Origin: CAZPRY01 sp964589175
Lineage (GTDB): Bacteria > Fidelibacterota > UBA2242
Length of the DNA: 64,000 bases
Direction of reading: 5' to 3'
Assembly (NCBI GenBank): GCA_964589175.1
Contig: CAZPRY010000017.1
Location: 10,264-74,263, forward strand
Within the stretch, counting starts at the first letter, position 1; each line of letters begins with the position of its first letter. This document shows positions 50,991 through 59,891 of the stretch, in pieces. Under the pieces are notes generated by a model that did no database searches, was not told the DNA's origin, and worked only from the letters and a program-made list of their open reading frames with translations. Made by a program: the position numbers and the translations under genes.

Positions 50991-51562
50991 AGGCCCTGAA
51001 CATTTACCTTTGCGGCGTCGGCGGTCAGGGCATCGGGTTGCTGGCGGAAGTGCTGATCCGGGCCTGCCTGGCGGCGGGCCATCGCGTGAAGGGTGTCGAT
51101 ACGCACGGCCTGGCGCAGCGCGGCGGAAGCGTGGTTTCACATCTGCGGCTCGGAGAACATGTGCATTCGCCGCTGGTGCCGCCCGGCGAAGCGGACCTGG
51201 TGATCGGGCTGGAGCGCCTGGAAGCCTACCGCGCGACGGCGGAGATGCTGAAGGATGAAGGCGCCGTAATTTTCTATGATGTTGCCTACCAGCCGGTTCA
51301 TGTGCGCCTGAAAAAGGCCGCCTATCCGTCAGTTGAGGAATTCGAAGCTCTAGTGCGATCCAAGCACGGCCGTTTCGAACACGTCTTTACGGATGATTTA
51401 CCGAATGCGCGCATGCAGAATGTGGCGTTGCTGGCTCGGATCGGCAAGTTGGAGTGGATACCCGGCGTGGATGGGCAATGTATGGAAACGAGCCTGCGCG
51501 AGGTTCTGCCGTCCCGGGTAGCGGATGACAATATCCGGGTTTTCAAGCGGATGAGCCGCTGA
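50987..51562 (+). CDS. iorB: Indolepyruvate ferredoxin oxidoreductase, beta subunit
   Basis: A 191-aa gamma-type oxidoreductase domain: N-terminal IYLCGVGGQGIGLLAEVL, then VDTHGLAQRGGSVVSHLR, DLVIGLERLEAYR, NVALLARIG. It pairs with IorA to form the aryl-pyruvate oxidoreductase. The ATG 50987 overlaps the iorA stop, a sign of translational coupling. Function in aromatic amino-acid fermentation fits an anaerobe. Confidence 0.94.
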   Translation: MKALNIYLCGVGGQGIGLLAEVLIRACLAAGHRVKGVDTHGLAQRGGSVVSHLRLGEHVHSPLVPPGEADLVIGLERLEAYRATAEMLKDEGAVIFYDVAYQPVHVRLKKAAYPSVEEFEALVRSKHGRFEHVFTDDLPNARMQNVALLARIGKLEWIPGVDGQCMETSLREVLPSRVADDNIRVFKRMSR

Positions 51563-51698
51563 GTTACGGCATAGTATCATTTAAAAAGTGAAAAAAACCG
51601 GTTCGATGACGGATTTTCGCTTGGTTTTTATCCCCGAAAATCGTTGCTTATCAGCATTGCAAAAAGGTACGTAACAATCCCGGAAGAAAGTGCAAATA

Positions 51699-52337
51699 AT
51701 GAAGGTGCTGGATATCGAGACCTGGAAGCGGCGGCAGCATTTCGAATTTTTCCGCAAATTGGATATGCCGCATTTTAGCCTCTGCGCGAATGTGGACATC
51801 ACGGCCCTGCACCGGCTCGTGAAGCAGCACCGGCTGCCGTTTTTCAAATCGGTGCTCTATCTCGTCATGCGCTGCGCCAACGATATTCCCGAATTTCGCT
51901 ACCGAATCCGCAAGGAACAGGTCATCGAACATGATCGCGTGCACCCCGGATTCACGACCCTCGTGGACGAGGACACCTACAGCAATTGTATCGCGGATTA
52001 TGATGAAGATCCGAACCGGTTTTTCCGAAATGCCGAAGAATCGATCGAGCGCGTGAAGCACAATCCATTCGTGGCCGACCCGGAGTCGCGCGACGATCTG
52101 ATTTACGTCACCTGCATCCCATGGGTTGCCTTTACGGGCGTCATGCATCCGTTACATCTGAGTCCCATCGATTCGGTGCCGCGGATCACCTGGGGGAAGT
52201 ATTTCGAGGACCGCGAAAGAGTCCTGATGCCGCTTTCCGTTCAGGCCCATCATGCTTTGATGGACGGCGCGCACGCCGGGAAATATTATCAGAAATTGCA
52301 GACCTATCTCGATCGGCCGGAAACAGTATTCCATTAA
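51699..52337 (+). CDS. Chloramphenicol-acetyltransferase-like protein
   Basis: A 212-aa CAT-fold protein. The catalytic HHxxxDG is H184-H185-A-L-M-D-G in VQAHHALMDGAHAGKYY. Other anchors are HFSLCANVDITAL, PFFKSVLYL, PEFRYRI and the FxxxSF strand, here VAFTGVMHP: the position of CAT Ser148 is Gly147. The protein is thus a CAT homologue with a changed oxyanion site; many such homologues do not give chloramphenicol resistance. It stands alone between iorB and the NCS2 gene. GTG 51690 is an alternative start. Function is uncertain. Confidence 0.8.
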   Translation: MKVLDIETWKRRQHFEFFRKLDMPHFSLCANVDITALHRLVKQHRLPFFKSVLYLVMRCANDIPEFRYRIRKEQVIEHDRVHPGFTTLVDEDTYSNCIADYDEDPNRFFRNAEESIERVKHNPFVADPESRDDLIYVTCIPWVAFTGVMHPLHLSPIDSVPRITWGKYFEDRERVLMPLSVQAHHALMDGAHAGKYYQKLQTYLDRPETVFH

Positions 52338-52392
52338 CGTTCGAAAAGATCGGGGCGCTAAGAACAGGACCTTAGGAAGAGTACACACCAAC

Positions 52393-54111
52393 ATGCCAAG
52401 CAAAAAATCCATTATTTATGGAGTCAACGATAAACCGCCGCTTCTGCTATCTCTTCTTATGGGAATCCAGCATGTCTTACTGGTTTTTAGCGGCACGGTC
52501 CTCGGACCGATTATTATCGCGAGGGTGTCCAATCTTTCAGCGGAACAAACCGAGTATATCGTGTTTGCCACGATTATCGTCAGTGCGGTATCAACGGTCA
52601 TCCAGATCGTTCGGTTCGGAAAGGTTGGTTCGGGTTATATGTTGTTCATGGGATCGTCGGGCGCCTATATCGCCACCTGTCTTTCTGCGACCCGGATGGG
52701 CGGTTTACAGCTAATGGCCACGATGGCGATTCTCTCGGCCTTTCTGGAACTGGGCGCGGCTTATTTCATCCGTTTTATCCGCAAAATCATCACACCGGCG
52801 GTGGGCGGCGTGGTCATCATGCTGGTCACGATCAGCATCCTGCCGATTATCATGAATCTCTGGACCGGCGCACCCGGGGACGCCGATTATTGCAGCAGCC
52901 CGAATCTGATTGCCGGACTGATTACCATTGCGGTGACGCTGTTCTGCGCCATCTACGGTGGCACCTTTATCCGTCTCTGGAGCCCGGTAGTGGGTATTGC
53001 GGCAGGCGTTCTGACCTGTCAATTTCTGGGGATCCTGGATCTGGCGTTTCTGCGTGCGTACCCAAACATCGGCCTGCCGCGCGGCCATTGGCCGGGGATC
53101 GAAGTCCATCTGGGCGCCCGGCATCTGCCCTTGCTGCTGGCCTTTCTGTTCGCGACGCTGGCTTCAACGATCGAATCGGTCGGAGACAGCATTGCCATTC
53201 AGGGAGTTTCGAATCCCGACTTCAGAAAGATCGATTACAATAGTGTGCAGGGTTGCCTTTACTCGGACGGGCTGGGTAATATTCTGGCCGGGCTATGCGG
53301 AACGATGCCGAATACGACTTATTCAGGAAATATCGCCGCGGTCGAATTGACCGGAGTGGCCGCCAGAAGAGTAGGGCTTTTCGGCGCCGTCATTATGGGC
53401 GGACTGGCCTTTTTCCCCAAAATCGCCTACTTCTTCACGTATATTCCAGGGCCTGTGCTGGCCGGCTCCAGCCTGATTTTAATGGCGTTGCTCTTTTCCG
53501 CGGGCGTCAAACTGGTCAATTCGAACGGTATCGACTATGAAGTCGGTTTGATGATTGGGATCTCTTTGACGGTCGGCATCATCTCCACATTCAATCTCTT
53601 CTTTCCGGCCCTGATTCCGGAATCGACGAGGCCTTTTTTAAGCAACGGGATCGCTACAGGCGGCCTGACCGCCTTTATCCTGAGTCTGGTTTTTTATTTG
53701 AAACCCAGGCGCAGCGCCGCGCTTCGACTCGATTACGATCCCCAAAAAGCGGCGGAATTATCCGGGTTCATAGAAGGATTCAGAGATTCTTATCGGCTTT
53801 CGGCGAAAGAGGTCTTTGAACTGCAACTGGGATCGGAAGAGGTTTTCAGTTACATCTGTAATACGGCCTCCTCGCGCAAAGGGAAAGTCCGTTTCAAGTG
53901 GCTGTTCGAGGCCGACCGCATCGCGGTCAGCGTGGAAGACCAGTCCGATATTTCGGAAATCGATCTGGTGAAGGCCGCCGAAACCAACCAACTTACTCCC
54001 GACGAATTACGGGAACTGGGGCTGGTAATCCTCAATAAAATCGCCAAAGATGTCGTGCATTACAGAATCGGCGGTTACAACAGCATCTCATTCGACATCG
54101 CCCGGGAGTAG
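52393..54111 (+). CDS. NCS2 nucleobase permease fused to an anti-sigma-type ATPase domain
   Basis: A 572-aa fusion. Residues ~15-435 are a nucleobase:cation symporter-2 transporter: PPLLLSLLMGIQHVLLVFSGT, a GSSGAY segment, ATLASTIESVGDSIAIQGVS (the substrate-binding ESVGD) and GTMPNTTYSGNIAAVELTGVA (NTTYSxN). The tail ~440-572 resembles a histidine-kinase-like ATPase of the RsbW/SpoIIAB class: FELQLGSEEVFSYICNTA (N-box helix), KWLFEADRIAVSVEDQSD (G1-box D), LGLVILNKIAKDVVHYR and GYNSISFDIA (final strands). ATP binding residues are partly recognisable only. Cytosolic regulatory output linked to purine or pyrimidine uptake is inferred. Confidence 0.85.
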   Translation: MPSKKSIIYGVNDKPPLLLSLLMGIQHVLLVFSGTVLGPIIIARVSNLSAEQTEYIVFATIIVSAVSTVIQIVRFGKVGSGYMLFMGSSGAYIATCLSATRMGGLQLMATMAILSAFLELGAAYFIRFIRKIITPAVGGVVIMLVTISILPIIMNLWTGAPGDADYCSSPNLIAGLITIAVTLFCAIYGGTFIRLWSPVVGIAAGVLTCQFLGILDLAFLRAYPNIGLPRGHWPGIEVHLGARHLPLLLAFLFATLASTIESVGDSIAIQGVSNPDFRKIDYNSVQGCLYSDGLGNILAGLCGTMPNTTYSGNIAAVELTGVAARRVGLFGAVIMGGLAFFPKIAYFFTYIPGPVLAGSSLILMALLFSAGVKLVNSNGIDYEVGLMIGISLTVGIISTFNLFFPALIPESTRPFLSNGIATGGLTAFILSLVFYLKPRRSAALRLDYDPQKAAELSGFIEGFRDSYRLSAKEVFELQLGSEEVFSYICNTASSRKGKVRFKWLFEADRIAVSVEDQSDISEIDLVKAAETNQLTPDELRELGLVILNKIAKDVVHYRIGGYNSISFDIARE

Positions 54112-54215
54112 ATCAGAAATTCCGGATCAAAATTTCGCTTTTGCTTGACTTTCTGCCGATATTTGTTTCTTTATGATCATAAATTTGTAACGGACACACC
54201 GGTTCATTCGATTAG

Positions 54216-56297
54216 ATGAAAAACATACTCCGCAAATTGCGTATAAAATCGGACGCCATTATCTACGGCATCATGACCTATATGAACCGCTCGGAACGGA
54301 CGGGTATGGTTATCCTCGCTGTCACGATCGGCTTGTTCGGTGGATTGGGCGCCACGGGATTCCGCTTTCTGATCCAGTTTTTTCAGAAGATGTTCTGGGG
54401 CGGCCGGTTTACCCTGGACCTGGTCGGCCAGACCCCCTGGCTGCTGAAGATCGGTATACCGGCGGTCGGCGGCCTGCTCTGCGGATTGCTGATCTATTTT
54501 TTCGCGAAAGAAGCCAAAGGGCACGGCGTACCGGAAGTCATGGAAGCCGTGGCGCGCCGGTCGGGAATCATCCGGGCGCGCGTCGTGGTGGTTAAGGCTT
54601 TCGCTTCGGCCTTGTCGATCGCCTCGGGCGGTTCCGTCGGACGCGAGGGACCGATAGTCCAGATCGGATCGGCGTTGGGCTCGACGCTTGGCCAGACCCT
54701 GAAACTGAGCGGCCGGCGACTCAAAACCCTGGTTGGCTGCGGGGCCGCGGCGGGCATCGCGGCTACGTTCAATGCGCCGATTGCCGGGGCGCTGTTTGCG
54801 GCCGAAGTGATTCTGGGTGACTTCACCGTAGCCCAATTCAGCCCGATCGTCATCTCCTCGGTCAGCGCGACCGTTCTGGCGCGTCATTTCATGGGCAATG
54901 TACCGGCCTTCGAGATTCCGCGCTACGAGCTGGTGAGCGCTTATGAATTTATCCCGTATGTCCTGCTTGGCCTGCTGGCGGCATTCGTGGCGGTGGCGTT
55001 TAATATTGCCATTCACAAATCGGAAGATATATTCGACAAAATCCGGATGCCGGGTTATCTGAAGACGGCCATCGGCGGAGTCATCATCGGCTGCTTTGCG
55101 CTGAGTTTCCCGCAGATTTACGGGGTTGGCTACGAGACGATCACGGAGGTGCTGCTGGGGAACTCGGTCGGATTGCTCCTGGCGGCGCTGATCGTTTTCA
55201 AAATTCTGGCGACTTCGATTACGCTGGGCTCCGGCGGATCGGGCGGCATTTTTGCGCCGTCGCTTTTTATCGGGGCGATGCTGGGCGGTTTTATCGGCGG
55301 GGAGGCGCATCAACTCTTCCCGGGAGTAACCGCGACCAGCGGTGCGTATGCCCTGGTCGGTATGGGTGCCGTAGTTGCCGCTGCGACGCATGCGCCGCTG
55401 TCGGCGATTATCATCCTTTTCGAATTGACCGGCAGTTACCAGATCATTCCGGCCTTGATGGTTGCCTGCACGATCAGCACCCTGCTCGCCATGAAGCTCA
55501 AACGCGAATCGATTTATACCATGAAACTGGCGCGGCGCGGGATCGATCTGGCTGCCGGTAAGGATATCAATATTCTCAAGAATTTGTCGGTTCGGTCGGT
55601 CGTCAACAAGAGCGTGGAGACTATTCCCTGTGAGGCCCGGCTGCCCGAAATCGTGGAACGCATGACGCAAAGCCATCATCAGGATTTCTACGTAATAGAT
55701 GCAGTAAGAATGCTGAGCGGGCATATCTCCATGAATGATCTGGGGCTGTTGTTTAAGGAGGGAAAAGACCTGAACACCCTCCTCATCGCTGAAGATATCG
55801 CCGTAATGGACGTCACCCCGGTTTTTCTTTCGGATAATCTCGATTTCGTCATGCACCAGTTCGGGTGCCAGAATGTGGACGAACTACCCGTCGTGTCGCA
55901 GGACCATCCGGGTCAATTTATCGGGACGATCAAGCAGAGAGATGTAGTCGAAGCCTATAACTACCAAATATTCAAGCACGATCTGGCCGGGGGCATGCAC
56001 AGCCTGGTTTCATCGATGACTTCCGAACGCAAAGTCGAAATCGCGGACGGGCACCACCTGGTGGAGATCGATCTGCCGCACGGCTTCCCGGGCAAGTCCA
56101 TCCGCGAACTGGATATCCGCAACCGCTTCGGCGTTCAGATTCTGCTGATTAATAACACCGTCGCCGGTACGGAGGCGCTGAGCAAGCGGCCCGGTACTTT
56201 TCCCACGCCGGATTATATTTTTCAGACGGGCGACAGATTGCTGGTCATGGCCAATAGCGGGTCGCTGGAGGCTTTCCGAAGAAACAGACCCCGCTGA
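54216..56297 (+). CDS. clcA: ClC-type chloride channel/antiporter with CBS domains and TrkA-C tail
   Basis: A 693-aa ClC protein. The membrane part (~35-430) shows the selectivity motifs KGHGVPEV, GGSVGREGPIVQIGS and GSGGSGGIFAPSLFIGAMLGG, and the gating region with GSYQIIPALM. After it come two CBS repeats (~465-600; VNKSVETIPCEA..., MHQFGCQNVDELPV) and a C-terminal TrkA-C-like domain (~620-690; HLVEIDLPHGFPGKSIREL). Whether it is a channel or H+/Cl- antiporter depends on the gating and proton glutamates, which were not checked in detail. It stands 104 bp after the NCS2 gene. Confidence 0.93.
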   Translation: MKNILRKLRIKSDAIIYGIMTYMNRSERTGMVILAVTIGLFGGLGATGFRFLIQFFQKMFWGGRFTLDLVGQTPWLLKIGIPAVGGLLCGLLIYFFAKEAKGHGVPEVMEAVARRSGIIRARVVVVKAFASALSIASGGSVGREGPIVQIGSALGSTLGQTLKLSGRRLKTLVGCGAAAGIAATFNAPIAGALFAAEVILGDFTVAQFSPIVISSVSATVLARHFMGNVPAFEIPRYELVSAYEFIPYVLLGLLAAFVAVAFNIAIHKSEDIFDKIRMPGYLKTAIGGVIIGCFALSFPQIYGVGYETITEVLLGNSVGLLLAALIVFKILATSITLGSGGSGGIFAPSLFIGAMLGGFIGGEAHQLFPGVTATSGAYALVGMGAVVAAATHAPLSAIIILFELTGSYQIIPALMVACTISTLLAMKLKRESIYTMKLARRGIDLAAGKDINILKNLSVRSVVNKSVETIPCEARLPEIVERMTQSHHQDFYVIDAVRMLSGHISMNDLGLLFKEGKDLNTLLIAEDIAVMDVTPVFLSDNLDFVMHQFGCQNVDELPVVSQDHPGQFIGTIKQRDVVEAYNYQIFKHDLAGGMHSLVSSMTSERKVEIADGHHLVEIDLPHGFPGKSIRELDIRNRFGVQILLINNTVAGTEALSKRPGTFPTPDYIFQTGDRLLVMANSGSLEAFRRNRPR

Positions 56298-56395
56298 CGC
56301 TGTTTTTCCGCATTATCGTCAAAATCACGCTTTGAAACGCTTTCGGGCCTGGCTCCTCTAACCTGGTGTATGGTTATAACCCAGGAGGAGTAATA

Positions 56396-56962
56396 ATGCT
56401 TAAATTAGTGGTATATTTGATTGTGTTGGTGTTTGGACTGACCCTGGTTTCAGGCGCCGGGGAGAAGGCGGAAAAATCTTTCTACGATTTCACCGTGCGT
56501 GATATCGACGGCCAGGAGGTCAAACTGGAAACCTACGCCGGCAAGGTGCTGCTGGTCGTAAACGTCGCCAGCAAATGCGGCTTTACCCATCAGTACGAAG
56601 GTCTGGAAAGGATCTACAATCGTTACAAAGACGATGGCCTCGTCGTGCTGGGCTTTCCGGCCAATAATTTCGCCAACCAGGAGCCGGGTTCGGAGGCCGA
56701 AATCCGCCAGTTCTGCACGCTCAATTACGGCGTCAGTTTCCCGATGTTTTCCAAAATTTCAGTCAGAGGCCGGAATATTGCTCCGCTTTATCGTTTTCTG
56801 ACCGGGAAGCAGACGAATCCCGAATACGCCGGCAAGATCAGCTGGAACTTCAACAAATTCCTGGTCAGCCGGGAGGGTGAAATCGTCGGCCGTTTTGGTA
56901 CCAAGACGGATCCCGAAGATGAGCAATTCATCCGGGCGGTGGAACAATATTTACATCAATAA
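56396..56962 (+). CDS. Exported glutathione-peroxidase-family protein
   Basis: A 188-aa thioredoxin-fold peroxidase. The catalytic Cys (not selenocysteine) is in NVASKCGFTHQY, followed by VLGFPANNFANQEPG and WNFNKFLVSREGEIV. Signal peptide MLKLVVYLIVLVFGLTLVSG suggests periplasmic location. ATG 56396 follows CCAGGAGGAG. A thioredoxin-dependent peroxidase role is usual for bacterial members. It belongs with the MsrBA and redox-block genes as part of oxidant defence in an otherwise anaerobic gene set. Confidence 0.93.
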   Translation: MLKLVVYLIVLVFGLTLVSGAGEKAEKSFYDFTVRDIDGQEVKLETYAGKVLLVVNVASKCGFTHQYEGLERIYNRYKDDGLVVLGFPANNFANQEPGSEAEIRQFCTLNYGVSFPMFSKISVRGRNIAPLYRFLTGKQTNPEYAGKISWNFNKFLVSREGEIVGRFGTKTDPEDEQFIRAVEQYLHQ

Positions 56963-56971
56963 ATAAATTTA

Positions 56972-57023
56972 GCGGTTTAATCCCGATCGTGAACAGGTTT
57001 ACACCGACCTTGGGATAAACCGC
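56972..57023. other. Hairpin between the convergent peroxidase and FmdB genes
   Basis: GCGGTTTA-A-TCCC (56972-56984) pairs with GGGA-TAAACCGC (57012-57023), a 12-bp stem with one bulge, placed between convergent genes. No T-run on either strand, so termination would be Rho-type or incomplete. Confidence 0.45.
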
Positions 57024-57077
57024 AAATCGTCCGGTCGGAAGTTCGGGCGGGCCGGCAACTGCCGGGTATTAACCCGC

Positions 57078-57284
57078 TCAGGAGAAACCGCTGGAACCGC
57101 AGCCGCCGGAGTGTGAAGCGGAAGAACTGCCCGAACCGCCGATAGACGGGGCCGACATCTTCCGAATGGCCTCATGCTGACCGCATCCGGGGCATTCAAC
57201 TTCAGTATCTGAAACAGTCGCCGAGAGAACCAGTTCCTCGAAACGTTTTCCGCAATTTTTACATTCGTAATCGAAAACAGGCAT
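57078..57284 (-). CDS. FmdB-type zinc-ribbon protein
   Basis: A 68-aa protein: MPVFDYECKNCGKRFEELV and VECPGCGQHEAIRKMS form the Cys4 zinc ribbon of the FmdB family. A Gly/Ser-rich tail ends with GGCGSSGFS. The start ATG 57284 has a weak ribosome binding site (GAGC). Members are proposed transcriptional or ribosome-associated small proteins; the role is unclear. Confidence 0.88.
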   Translation of the reverse strand: MPVFDYECKNCGKRFEELVLSATVSDTEVECPGCGQHEAIRKMSAPSIGGSGSSSASHSGGCGSSGFS

Positions 57285-57578
57285 TTTAGCTCGTATTATT
57301 TTTTTTAAAAAAGATCCAAATAGCGTTCCGAATTTGGCTAGCATTGGACACAATCGCAAGCATTGCGTTACACGCTGCCGTAATTTGTTAAGATTGGATG
57401 ATCTTAAAATATTTATTCGGAGAAACCTGAATCAATCGTCTGAGGGAAGCACGATATTGCCAATATCCGCGATATTCCTAATATCTTTAAATCTCCGGGG
57501 ACAGCAAGACTGTCGAAATCCCCGTCGAAGAGGCATGAAGATAGACACAGAAACGGGAAGGATCGCCAGACCGAAAAG
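57285..57578. other. Non-coding gap with hairpin between FmdB and small membrane protein genes
   Basis: About 290 bp, no supportable gene (a 63-codon minus-strand frame lacks conservation features and signals). Near 57496-57524 CGGGG and CCCCG enclose GACAG-CAAGA-CTGTC, a stable hairpin that might end transcription of the small membrane protein gene on the minus strand, though no T-run follows. Confidence 0.4.
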
Positions 57579-57764
57579 CTACTCCTTCTCCTGCTTGTCT
57601 TCACTGGATTCGAATTTGGCGATAATTTCGGCTGCCTTATCGGGATAGATGATTGCCAGCAGGCCGCAGATCGCGCCGATTACTCCCACAACCCGAACAA
57701 ACCAGAGGGGGAGAATGAGTAATAGAAGACCGATGATCAACAAAGTGATGCCAAGATTCCGCAT
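57579..57764 (-). CDS. Small two-TM membrane protein
   Basis: A 61-aa protein with two hydrophobic helices (LGITLLIIGLLLLILPLWFV, VVGVIGAICGLLAIIY) and a short charged tail (ESSEDKQEKE). Start has GAAAGGAAT at good spacing. Its family is not recognised. It is likely in its own transcription unit upstream of fmdB. Confidence 0.6.
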   Translation of the reverse strand: MRNLGITLLIIGLLLLILPLWFVRVVGVIGAICGLLAIIYPDKAAEIIAKFESSEDKQEKE

Positions 57765-58062
57765 AGTCTATTCCTTTCCTTGTTCTTATTGGGCTCCGTG
57801 CACATTCCAATAGTCGTCATTCGATATGAAAACTGTTCTGAAAATAAACCGATCACGAATACGTGCCTAATTTAGGGCAGATAAATTTCAGTGTCAAATA
57901 GAACCATTTGGGCCCTGACCCGGAGAGGATTAAGACGTTTGCGAGCAGACAGGATTGGCGGGCAACGTGGAAATTAACACATATAACTTTCAGAATGCCG
58001 GGACGAGCGTATTGATTTTGAGACTGCGTGAGTGTATATTCATCGAAAACATGAGTAACATA

Positions 58063-58833
58063 ATGAAACAGAGTAAAATTTTAGTAGCATTTTATATTGT
58101 ATTCGCCTTCACAGCGGCCTTTTCGCAGACTTCGGAGGCCTACCCGCAGCCGACTGATTTGATTACCATTCCGACCGCCGGCATCATTCCGCGCGGTGCC
58201 TATCTGACGGATGTATACCTGACCCACGACGGCGGATTAACGGCCGGTATCAATGTAGGCATCACCGATCATTTTATGTTCGGGATTTCCTACGGCGGCA
58301 ACCGCATCATCGGCGACAAGAAGGTGGAATGGAACCCGCAGCCGGGTATAGAGATCAAATACCGTTTTTTTGATGAGACCCAGAGGATGCCCGCGATTTT
58401 ACTGGGATTTAACTCCCAGGGCAGCGGCGCGTATATTGACTCGTTGAAACGCTATGAAAACAAGGCCAAGGGCTTTTACGTCGTGGCCAGCAAAAATTAC
58501 ATGTTTCTCGGCAATACGGGCTTGCACTGCGGCGTGAATTACAATCCGCTGGAGAAGGAAGACGGCGATCGCGATCCGTCTTTTTTCCTCGGTATCGATA
58601 AAGACCTCAATGACGAGATCACGATAATGGTGGAATACGATGCGGCTCTGAATGATAACGAGGATAATATCGTTTCGATCGGTCAGGGGAAGGGCTATCT
58701 GAATGGCGGTCTGCGCTGGTGTTTTGCCGATAAGTTTCATATTGAACTTGATTGTAACAATATCCTGCTGAATCGTCAGAATGTGAAATACATGACCAGA
58801 GAACTGAAAATCACGTTCGTGGAGTTTTTCTAA
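58063..58833 (+). CDS. Outer-membrane barrel-type protein (YjbH-like)
   Basis: About 256 aa with signal peptide (ILVAFYIVFAFTAAFSQ). The mature part opens with PQPTDLITIPTAGIIPRGAYLTDVYLT and GLTAGINVGITDHFMFGISYGG, a pattern of YjbH-like / DUF3187-like outer-membrane barrels. Strand-rich sequence and a C-terminal aromatic (VEFF) support a barrel. ATG 58051 is an alternative start. It is followed by a TPR protein and a small membrane protein. Function unknown. Confidence 0.68.
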   Translation: MKQSKILVAFYIVFAFTAAFSQTSEAYPQPTDLITIPTAGIIPRGAYLTDVYLTHDGGLTAGINVGITDHFMFGISYGGNRIIGDKKVEWNPQPGIEIKYRFFDETQRMPAILLGFNSQGSGAYIDSLKRYENKAKGFYVVASKNYMFLGNTGLHCGVNYNPLEKEDGDRDPSFFLGIDKDLNDEITIMVEYDAALNDNEDNIVSIGQGKGYLNGGLRWCFADKFHIELDCNNILLNRQNVKYMTRELKITFVEFF

Positions 58834-58875
58834 TTCCGGATAAATAGGGCTAACAACCAAGCGAGAGGAAAGAAG

Positions 58876-59655
58876 ATGAGAAAATTGAATATGAGAACCC
58901 TGGTGCTGGGATTCACTGCGTTCCTGCTCTGTCTGGCGGTCGCGTTCGGACAAAATCCCGAAGTGGCCAAGTTGATCAAGGCCAATGATGATCTCAACGA
59001 TCAGAATGACTATGTCACAGCGTTTAAAAAAATCATGGAAGCCGACAAGCTCGAACCCGATAATCCGCAGATTATGTGGAGAGTGGCGCGGGCTTATTTC
59101 AACATTGCCGATCAGTCGCCTGATGACGAGGCCGTACAGAAGGCTAACATGTATCCGGGGTTCGAGTACGCCAAACGTTGCGTGGAAAAGGCTCCCGAAA
59201 TCGCCGGAGGGCATCAGTATTATGCCATCCTGATCGGCCGCATCGGTGAAATCGAAGGCACCAAACAAAAGATCGAAAACTCCTATGCTGTTCGGGAGCA
59301 CACCCTGATCGCAATCGATCTCGATCCCGAGAACGACAGCAATTATCATGTCATGGGTCGCTGGAATTACGCTCTGGCGGATCTGAGTTGGGTAGAACGT
59401 AAAATTGCCAGTATAATCTACGCCACTCCGCCGGATGCCACTTTTGAAGAGGCTGTTGAGTTTTTTACCAAGGCCAATGAGATCGCCGGCGGTGACGACA
59501 TCCGGCACCTGCTTTGGATGGGCAAATCGTATATAAAGCTGGAAAAAAAAGACCTGGCTAAAAAAATCCTGCAGGCTTCGCTCAAAATCAAGGCTGCCAC
59601 TGACGGCGAGCGGAGTATGCAGAAGGAAGCCCAGGAGTTGCTGAAGAAACTCTAA
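58876..59655 (+). CDS. RMDN-type TPR protein, exported
   Basis: A 259-aa protein with signal peptide (LVLGFTAFLLCLAVAFGQ) and TPR-like repeats. The segment HQYYAILIGRIGEIEGTKQKIENSY, LDPENDSNYHVMGRWNYALADLSWVERKIAS and PPDATFEEAVEFFTKANEI matches the pattern of the RMDN (regulator of microtubule dynamics) family, best known in eukaryotes and found in some FCB bacteria. It starts 42 bp after the barrel gene behind GAGAGGAAAG and is followed by a 48-codon gene after 6 bp. The partner of this TPR is unknown; envelope location is likely. Confidence 0.8.
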   Translation: MRKLNMRTLVLGFTAFLLCLAVAFGQNPEVAKLIKANDDLNDQNDYVTAFKKIMEADKLEPDNPQIMWRVARAYFNIADQSPDDEAVQKANMYPGFEYAKRCVEKAPEIAGGHQYYAILIGRIGEIEGTKQKIENSYAVREHTLIAIDLDPENDSNYHVMGRWNYALADLSWVERKIASIIYATPPDATFEEAVEFFTKANEIAGGDDIRHLLWMGKSYIKLEKKDLAKKILQASLKIKAATDGERSMQKEAQELLKKL

Positions 59656-59661
59656 AGTAGT

Positions 59662-59808
59662 ATGAAAGACATGAAGACACTTAAACTGATTCTCAAAATT
59701 ATCGGCGTGCTGGCTACCATCGCGGTTATCCTGTTTTTGTTCAAGGATAAAATTCAGCAGTGCTGTCAGGGCCGTACTGAAGAAGACGATAGCAGCGCCG
59801 GCGTATAA
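59662..59808 (+). CDS. 48-aa single-TM peptide with Cys pair
   Basis: A short frame 6 bp after the TPR gene. It encodes an N-terminal basic start, one TM helix (LILKIIGVLATIAVILFLF), then KDKIQQCCQG and an acidic tail EEDDSS. The upstream region (TCTAAAGTAGT) has only a weak ribosome binding site, so translation may depend on coupling with the TPR gene. It is too short for a confident call, but hydrophobicity and position support it. A strong terminator follows at 59846. Confidence 0.5.
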   Translation: MKDMKTLKLILKIIGVLATIAVILFLFKDKIQQCCQGRTEEDDSSAGV

Positions 59809-59845
59809 GCACGCCCGTTGCCGGTAGTCAGGATGAATATGATAA

Positions 59846-59891
59846 GACGGGAGTGACCGGACGTCTGCCGGCTATTCCCGTCTCTTTTTTT
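59846..59891 (+). terminator. Strong intrinsic terminator after the TPR/small-peptide genes
   Basis: GACGGGA (59846-59852) pairs with TCCCGTC (59876-59882); an inner CCGG/CCGG stem lies within the loop. A T-rich run (TCTTTTTTT) follows. Confidence 0.8.

Noticed and set aside
51586..51690. Hairpins (GATTTTCG/CGAAAATC) before the CAT-like gene as a translation attenuator like that of inducible cat genes
   Set aside because: No leader peptide with its own ribosome binding site and no pairing with the ribosome binding site could be shown.
54204..55856. Long minus-strand open frame (550 codons)
   Set aside because: Antisense to the ClC gene, rich in Arg/Gln/Asp as expected for a shadow of hydrophobic codons.
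57413..57604. 63-codon minus-strand frame
   Set aside because: Overlaps the end of the small membrane protein gene, no ribosome binding site, low-complexity composition.
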